Below, in pieces: positions 59,957 to 64,000 of a DNA stretch of 64,000 nt. Numbering within the stretch: position 1 is the stretch's first letter; the number at the start of each line of letters is the position of its first letter. Below the pieces are notes generated by a model. The model was given only the letters and a program-made list of their open reading frames with translations. It did not search any database and was not told where the DNA came from. A program made the position numbers and the translations under genes. The DNA comes from Nostoc sp. 'Peltigera membranacea cyanobiont' N6. GTDB lineage: Bacteria > Cyanobacteriota > Cyanobacteriia > Cyanobacteriales > Nostocaceae. The stretch covers positions 5,052,001 through 5,116,000 of the forward strand of contig NZ_CP026681.1 in the NCBI RefSeq assembly GCF_002949735.1. The letters are read 5' to 3'.

Positions 59957-60616
59957 TTATGTCCGCCAAAGATAGATAAGCGAGAAAAGAAAGACCCAAA
60001 CTACATCAACAAAATGCCAAAACAGAGTAGTCGCACTTGTACCGAAGTGAGTCTGATTATAGTTGCCTGGAATGAATGAGCGAATCAGCATAATTATCTG
60101 AAGCACAACACCAGCCAGAACGTGTAGACCGTGGAAGCCTGTTAGTAAGTAAAATGTCGAACCAACTAAGCCTGTAGTAATCTTAAAATCGAGACTTTTC
60201 CACTCAATTAACAGACCAACTAAGAAGTAACTTCCCATTGCGATCGTTATCAGCCATAGCCAGCGAAATTTGCTAAGTTGATTCCGCTTGAGGGCATTTT
60301 CTGCTGGTTGAATGACAAAGCTACTAGAAAGTAATACTACCGTATTAATAACCACAAGTGTAGATAATTCCGGCCCAGAAATACCCGGTGGTAGCCAGTT
60401 ATGAGTAGTCAGTCGTAGAGCAACATAAGTAAAGATAAAACTCAAAAAGATAATGCTTTCTGACAGCAGGAAGATGGTCAATCCAAACATTCCTTTACCA
60501 TGATGATCTTCATGAGTACCGCCACCACTTGGTAGGAAGCGCTGTAACCAATTTGGCAAGCGTCGCCGCCACAAATCAAAACGGATAGGACTTTCATCTA
60601 TATGACGACGTTGCAT
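59957..60616 (-). CDS. ctaE: Cytochrome c/quinol oxidase subunit III
   Basis: The 219-aa product has about five to six membrane segments and the subunit III features KGMFGLTIFLLSESIIFLSF, LLSSSFVIQPAENALKRNQL, TGLVGSTFYLLTGFHGLHVL and FGTSATTLFWHFVDVVWVFL. It supports the oxidase core of the respiratory chain. Starting at 60616, it follows ctaD by 106 bp containing ten heptad repeats. It belongs to the same transcript as ctaC and ctaD. Confidence 0.93.
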   Translation of the reverse strand: MQRRHIDESPIRFDLWRRRLPNWLQRFLPSGGGTHEDHHGKGMFGLTIFLLSESIIFLSFIFTYVALRLTTHNWLPPGISGPELSTLVVINTVVLLSSSFVIQPAENALKRNQLSKFRWLWLITIAMGSYFLVGLLIEWKSLDFKITTGLVGSTFYLLTGFHGLHVLAGVVLQIIMLIRSFIPGNYNQTHFGTSATTLFWHFVDVVWVFLFSLIYLWRT

Positions 60617-60623
60617 AATTCTA

Positions 60624-60693
60624 GGGACTGGGGACTGGGGATTGGGGATTGGGGATTGGGGATTGGGGATTGGGGATTGGGGATTGGGGATTG
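60624..60693 (+). repeat. Heptanucleotide repeat GGGATTG, ten copies, between ctaD and ctaE
   Basis: Two GGGACTG and eight GGGATTG units run without interruption in the 106-bp spacer inside the operon, between the stop of ctaD and the start of ctaE. Read on the coding strand it is CAATCCC. Confidence 0.95.
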
Positions 60694-60722
60694 GGTATTC
60701 TCCTTGTCCCTAATGTCTTCCT

Positions 60723-62390
60723 TCACTCACTGTTATCGGAATTTACGATTACTGAGTACTTTGGATTGCCGTAGTCATAGGGAGGTCTTGTCACAGTTGG
60801 AATCTCTTCAAAGTTATCTCGCGGGGGTGGTGAAGAGGTTGTCCATTCCAATCCAGTAGCGTGCCAAGGATTGTCAACTGCCCTCGGCCCGTAAAGCCAA
60901 GAGCCTACTATGTTAGCAATAAAAGGCAGGGTAGATGCTCCTAATAAAAATGAAGCTAGGCTAGCGATGATGTTCCATCCCTGATACTGTGGGTCGTAGG
61001 AAGAAACTCGGCGGAGCATCCCTTGTAAACCTAATGGGTGCATAGAAAAGAAGGTGATATTGGCAGGAATAAAGGTCAGCCAAAAATGCAACTTGCCCCA
61101 ACCCTCAGCATACATTCTTCCAGTTATCTTGGGAAACCAGTAGTAAATTGCCGCGAAGATTGCCATTGTGATCGTGTTAAAAACGATGTAGTGGAAGTGT
61201 CCCACAACAAAGTAGGTATTATTAACGTGGATATCAAAGGGCGTGGCAGCAAGCATTACACCAGTAACACCACCAAAAATAAACATTGCTGCACCTCCCA
61301 TTGCAAAGAGCATTGGTGTCTCTAGATGTAGCTTGCTTCTCCAAATGGTGGCAGTCCAAGCGAAGGCTTTAATTCCAGTGGGTATGGCAACTAACATTGA
61401 GGTAGCCATGAAGGTCATCCGCATCCAACCAGGGGTGGCACTGGTGAACATGTGATGTACCCAAACGAAGATGCTGATGAAAGCAATACCTAATGTAGCG
61501 ATCGCAACTGACCGATAACCAAATAAGGGATTGCGAGAAAATGCAGGTAAAATCTCAGCAAAAATACCGAAGGCTGGTAGTGCCATGATATAAACTGCTG
61601 GGTGCGAGTAAAACCAAAATAGATGCTGATAGATGATGGGATCGCCATTTGCATCCGGTTTAAAAAATTGTGTACCGAAGGATAGGTCAAGTAACAGCAG
61701 GATCAATGCAGCTGTCAAGGCAGGCAAATTAACCAGTTGCAGTAACTGGGCGCTGAAAACCGACCAAACAAACACAGGCATCCGAAAAAACGTCATCCCT
61801 GGGGCCCGCATCCAAAAGATGGTGGTCACAAAGTTGACAGCCCCCATGATGGAAGAGATACCGATCAAAACTAGGCTGACTATCCAAATAAATTCACCGT
61901 TAATAAACTGATCCCCTGGAACTTGCAGACTAACTGGTGGATAAGACCACCACCCAGCTTGGGCAGTGCCGTTTGGTAAAAAGAAGCTAGATAGTAGTAA
62001 AAGACCTGCGGGGGGTAAAATCCAAAAAGAGATGGCGTTGAGCAAGGGAAAAGACATATCCCGCGCTCCAATCATTAGCGGCACTAAGTAGTTAGAAAGA
62101 CCTGCATTGAAAGGAATAATCCACAGGAAAATCATAATTGTCCCGTGCATGGTGAACAAACCGTTATAAAGGGGACGATCGACCAAATTTGATTCTGGGG
62201 TGAGTAACTCAGCCCGAATCAGCATTGCCAATAACCCACCAATCAGGAAGAAAATGAAGGTCATCACCATGTACTGAACTCCAATCACCTTATGATCGGT
62301 GTTGAAGCTGAAATATTGCCGCCAAGTATTACCCTGCTGGTTCTGCGATTCTCGATCCCCGGTAATCTCTTGACTAAAATCATGTGTCAT
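60723..62390 (-). CDS. ctaD: Heme-copper oxidase subunit I (ARTO type)
   Basis: The 555-aa catalytic subunit has 12 membrane segments and the heme/copper ligands: MHGTIMIFLW (heme a His), WFYSHPAVYIMALPAFGIFA (CuB His and cross-linked Tyr), VWVHHMFTSATPGW (CuB His pair), and VGHFHYIVF (heme ligands). The K- and D-channel positions were not examined. It reduces oxygen to water and contributes to proton motive force. The start overlaps the ctaC stop by 11 bp. Given subunit II, the donor is probably quinol. Confidence 0.95.
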   Translation of the reverse strand: MTHDFSQEITGDRESQNQQGNTWRQYFSFNTDHKVIGVQYMVMTFIFFLIGGLLAMLIRAELLTPESNLVDRPLYNGLFTMHGTIMIFLWIIPFNAGLSNYLVPLMIGARDMSFPLLNAISFWILPPAGLLLLSSFFLPNGTAQAGWWSYPPVSLQVPGDQFINGEFIWIVSLVLIGISSIMGAVNFVTTIFWMRAPGMTFFRMPVFVWSVFSAQLLQLVNLPALTAALILLLLDLSFGTQFFKPDANGDPIIYQHLFWFYSHPAVYIMALPAFGIFAEILPAFSRNPLFGYRSVAIATLGIAFISIFVWVHHMFTSATPGWMRMTFMATSMLVAIPTGIKAFAWTATIWRSKLHLETPMLFAMGGAAMFIFGGVTGVMLAATPFDIHVNNTYFVVGHFHYIVFNTITMAIFAAIYYWFPKITGRMYAEGWGKLHFWLTFIPANITFFSMHPLGLQGMLRRVSSYDPQYQGWNIIASLASFLLGASTLPFIANIVGSWLYGPRAVDNPWHATGLEWTTSSPPPRDNFEEIPTVTRPPYDYGNPKYSVIVNSDNSE

Positions 62391-63300
62391 TATTTAGCTT
62401 CCTTTTATTGGCAACTTCAGGTTGAGCAGGTGTGACGGTGTACCAGCCGCTATTAAACAATGTTTTTGGTGGTTGGATATTTTCGGCAACTGCCTGATTT
62501 ACTGGAGTTTGTTCGCTAGTAGCAGTTTGCGTGAGCCACTGATTATATCGATCCAGGGATTCAACGTATACATCCGTTTCCATTAAGGCAAAATAAGTAC
62601 CGCTAAATTGAGAATCTTTCAGCCGATATTTGCCTGCACGAATGGGTGTTAGCACAATATCAATCTTGCGCCCTGGAATAATATCTTGCTTTAAACGAAA
62701 CTCAGGGACATAGAAACCGTGGATTACGTCTTGGGCTTGCAGATTTAAGCGAGTAGCGCGAGCGATCGGCAGATGTAGCTGATTACTAGTAACATTATTT
62801 GGGTAACGAAAAGACCAATCCCACTGCTTAACGAAAACATCAATAGTTTCAGATGCAGGTTTTGGGACATCGCTGATGTTTGCGGCGTAGGCGGGTGCAG
62901 ATTCTAGAGGTGTGTGCAAATGCACGATTTGGTTTAAACCTAAAATATTTAACTGCTGATAAATATTGAAGCTTTGGAAAGCAATCCACACTACTAACAA
63001 AGTCGGGGTTGCTGTCCACAATATTTCTAGCCTTGCATCACCTCTAGAGGGGTGTCCTTCGGTGTAGTCTTCTGGGGGGGCGCGATGAAAGGCGATCGCA
63101 TACACGATAACGCCAATTAGCCCAAGGAAGATAAATGCTCCAATTGAGACTAAGAAGCTAAACAAATCATCTACTCGTTGTGCTTCTGCTGTAGCTTGGG
63201 GAGGCATCCAAGAAAACGCCTGTTGCCCAATCCATCGACTGACAACGAGCAGCACTGCTACATAAAAGGCTATCAATACATATTCAAAAACACTAAACAT
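62380..63300 (-). CDS. ctaC: Heme-copper oxidase subunit II lacking CuA (ARTO type)
   Basis: The 306-aa product has two N-terminal membrane segments and an extramembrane cupredoxin domain (VFVKQWDWSFRYP, RATRLNLQAQDVIHGFYVPE). His194 is present, but where the CuA site CxxxCxxxHxxM should be the sequence is DSQFSGTYFALM: Cys to Asp229, Cys to Ser233, His to Phe237; only Met240 remains. So CuA cannot be bound. This defines the alternate respiratory terminal oxidase of cyanobacteria, thought to take electrons from quinol. No lipobox is seen. It overlaps ctaD by 11 bp. Confidence 0.93.
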   Translation of the reverse strand: MFSVFEYVLIAFYVAVLLVVSRWIGQQAFSWMPPQATAEAQRVDDLFSFLVSIGAFIFLGLIGVIVYAIAFHRAPPEDYTEGHPSRGDARLEILWTATPTLLVVWIAFQSFNIYQQLNILGLNQIVHLHTPLESAPAYAANISDVPKPASETIDVFVKQWDWSFRYPNNVTSNQLHLPIARATRLNLQAQDVIHGFYVPEFRLKQDIIPGRKIDIVLTPIRAGKYRLKDSQFSGTYFALMETDVYVESLDRYNQWLTQTATSEQTPVNQAVAENIQPPKTLFNSGWYTVTPAQPEVANKRKLNNDT

Positions 63301-63324
63301 AAAATTCGATAAATTCTCGTTTAA

Positions 63325-63918
63325 TTATTTGCTGTAAATATTTTTAGAAATAGTATTAGCAGCAGTAACATGAACCCCAAATTCCTCTCCCAATTGCGCC
63401 CCCAAAGTTCCATGAACGAATAATATACCTAGTATTGCAATCCCTGCTAACAAGTAACTCCACTGCACCTGTCTAGAAGCATCCTTACGCCAGCGATAGC
63501 GTTGCAAACCTCTCCATACAGTCATGGCGACAACGATCGCCAATAGCAAAATGCCACCCAAACCATGTAAAAGCATCGTCCAACCAGCACTCAACCCCCA
63601 AGCACTCTTTTGATCGACTGGCGGATTTGCCAACAGTAGTTCAAAAAAACCAGCCGCAACCGTGAAAAATGTGATAGCTGCTGCTGCTATGAGATTGTAC
63701 CAGCCGACATCAAAAAAGCTAGAACGGATGGTAGCCAATCCCAAAAATTTGAAAATTGGTTTTTCTAAAGAAAACAACACTCCTGCTATATCAAAAATGA
63801 TGGCAATGATGAACAAACCCAGCGTTAGATGCACTAACTGCGGATGTACAGGAATCTCGTAGGGTAATCCGTTAGCGCCCAACCGTAATCTCAACTGTTC
63901 GATCAGTTGCGGGTTCAT
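63325..63918 (-). CDS. DUF2231 membrane protein of the ARTO cluster
   Basis: From ATG at 63918 (MNPQLIEQLRLRLGANGLPY) the 197-aa product has four membrane segments. The DUF2231 core includes PVHPQLVHLTLGLFIIAIIF with a histidine pair typical of the family, and a terminal helix LLAGIAILGILFVHGTLGAQ. These proteins commonly precede cox genes in Nostoc-type cox3 loci; possible heme or quinone binding is unproven. The start overlaps the stop of another DUF2231 gene (ATGA). Confidence 0.85.
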   Translation of the reverse strand: MNPQLIEQLRLRLGANGLPYEIPVHPQLVHLTLGLFIIAIIFDIAGVLFSLEKPIFKFLGLATIRSSFFDVGWYNLIAAAAITFFTVAAGFFELLLANPPVDQKSAWGLSAGWTMLLHGLGGILLLAIVVAMTVWRGLQRYRWRKDASRQVQWSYLLAGIAILGILFVHGTLGAQLGEEFGVHVTAANTISKNIYSK

Positions 63919-64000
63919 GGTGAAACTCCCTGTTTCATGGCTTGAACTACAGGCTCGACGTGCAACCCATACACCCAAAACAGTTTGCTCCCCAAATACA
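63915..64000 (-). CDS. DUF2231-like membrane protein, C-terminal end only (gene enters from the right edge)
   Basis: The minus strand reads YLGSKLFWVYGLHVEPVVQA followed by seven residues and TGA, giving 27 residues of a frame open to the window edge. VYGLHVEPVVQA resembles the family terminus. The stop overlaps the start of the following DUF2231 gene by 4 bp, so they are co-translated. In Nostoc-type cox loci two DUF2231 genes in tandem are usual. Confidence 0.6.
   Translation of the reverse strand, partial: YLGSKLFWVYGLHVEPVVQAMKQGVSP

Noticed and set aside
60617..60722. Heptad tract as a CRISPR array
   Set aside because: Units are 7 bp and contiguous, with no spacers.

Overview
The window reads as chromosome of a heterocyst-forming cyanobacterium of the Nostoc/Anabaena type. 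I infer this from the very frequent HIP1 octamer GCGATCGC, heptanucleotide tandem repeats between genes, cyanobacterial genes (petL, BON lipoprotein, DUF2231/ARTO cluster) and above all a type V-K CRISPR-associated transposon (CAST), a cyanobacterial element. No taxonomic search was possible.

Positions 1-5658 are the right-hand part of a decayed V-K CAST. Cargo (MBL-fold hydrolase fragment, N-6 adenine methylase) is followed by a MerR-type regulator resembling CvkR, a C-terminal helicase remnant, the C-terminal third of Cas12k, a 5' tracrRNA remnant, a two-repeat CRISPR array, a separate divergent repeat with a 17-nt homing spacer, and a transposon right end with four TnsB-type sites ending in TGTACA. 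The homing spacer matches tRNA-Pro(CGG) at 5672-5745 exactly, next to a GTN PAM, and the element ends 65 bp from that PAM. The history of targeting is therefore legible in the sequence. No left end or tnsB/tnsC/tniQ is seen before the window starts.

6000-14600 holds a Tudor-knot-like secreted protein, a UPF0104/LPG-synthase membrane protein, two paralogous secreted esterases, an MprF-like DUF2156 enzyme (possibly an aminoacyl-phosphatidylglycerol module), an unrecognised 464-aa protein and an M50 protease. 15100-22100 carries a DUF485/ActP acetate symporter pair, a TPR lipoprotein, an RNase D-like exonuclease, a BON lipoprotein and a beta-carbonic anhydrase. 22100-34900 has an SMC gene with intergenic-type repeats embedded in frame, a PRC-barrel protein, a frameshifted GGDEF pseudogene fused to a VapC tail, an ABC exporter, a phosphatase, SelO, SMI1, a Spy-like protein and a GNAT acetyltransferase.

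35100-49500 is mostly housekeeping: bioB, petL, aroB, a SpoU methyltransferase, murA with an apparent ATC start, an M48 protease, an FMN-dependent alpha-hydroxyacid oxidase, a WecG/TagA glycosyltransferase and three tRNAs (Leu-CAG, Leu-CAA, Gln-TTG). It also contains remnants of a CmcJ-like oxygenase and an Rpn-like nuclease.

49500-64000 holds conserved hypotheticals, a GMC oxidoreductase/SDR pair, an SMP-30/DoxX operon, and a long minus-strand respiratory cluster: DUF2231 x2, ctaC, ctaD, ctaE, a small membrane protein, NDH-2 and a double-VOC protein. The ctaC product has lost the CuA ligands, so this is an alternate respiratory terminal oxidase (ARTO, probably a quinol oxidase). With NDH-2 beside it, it would form a short NAD(P)H-to-quinone-to-oxygen route.
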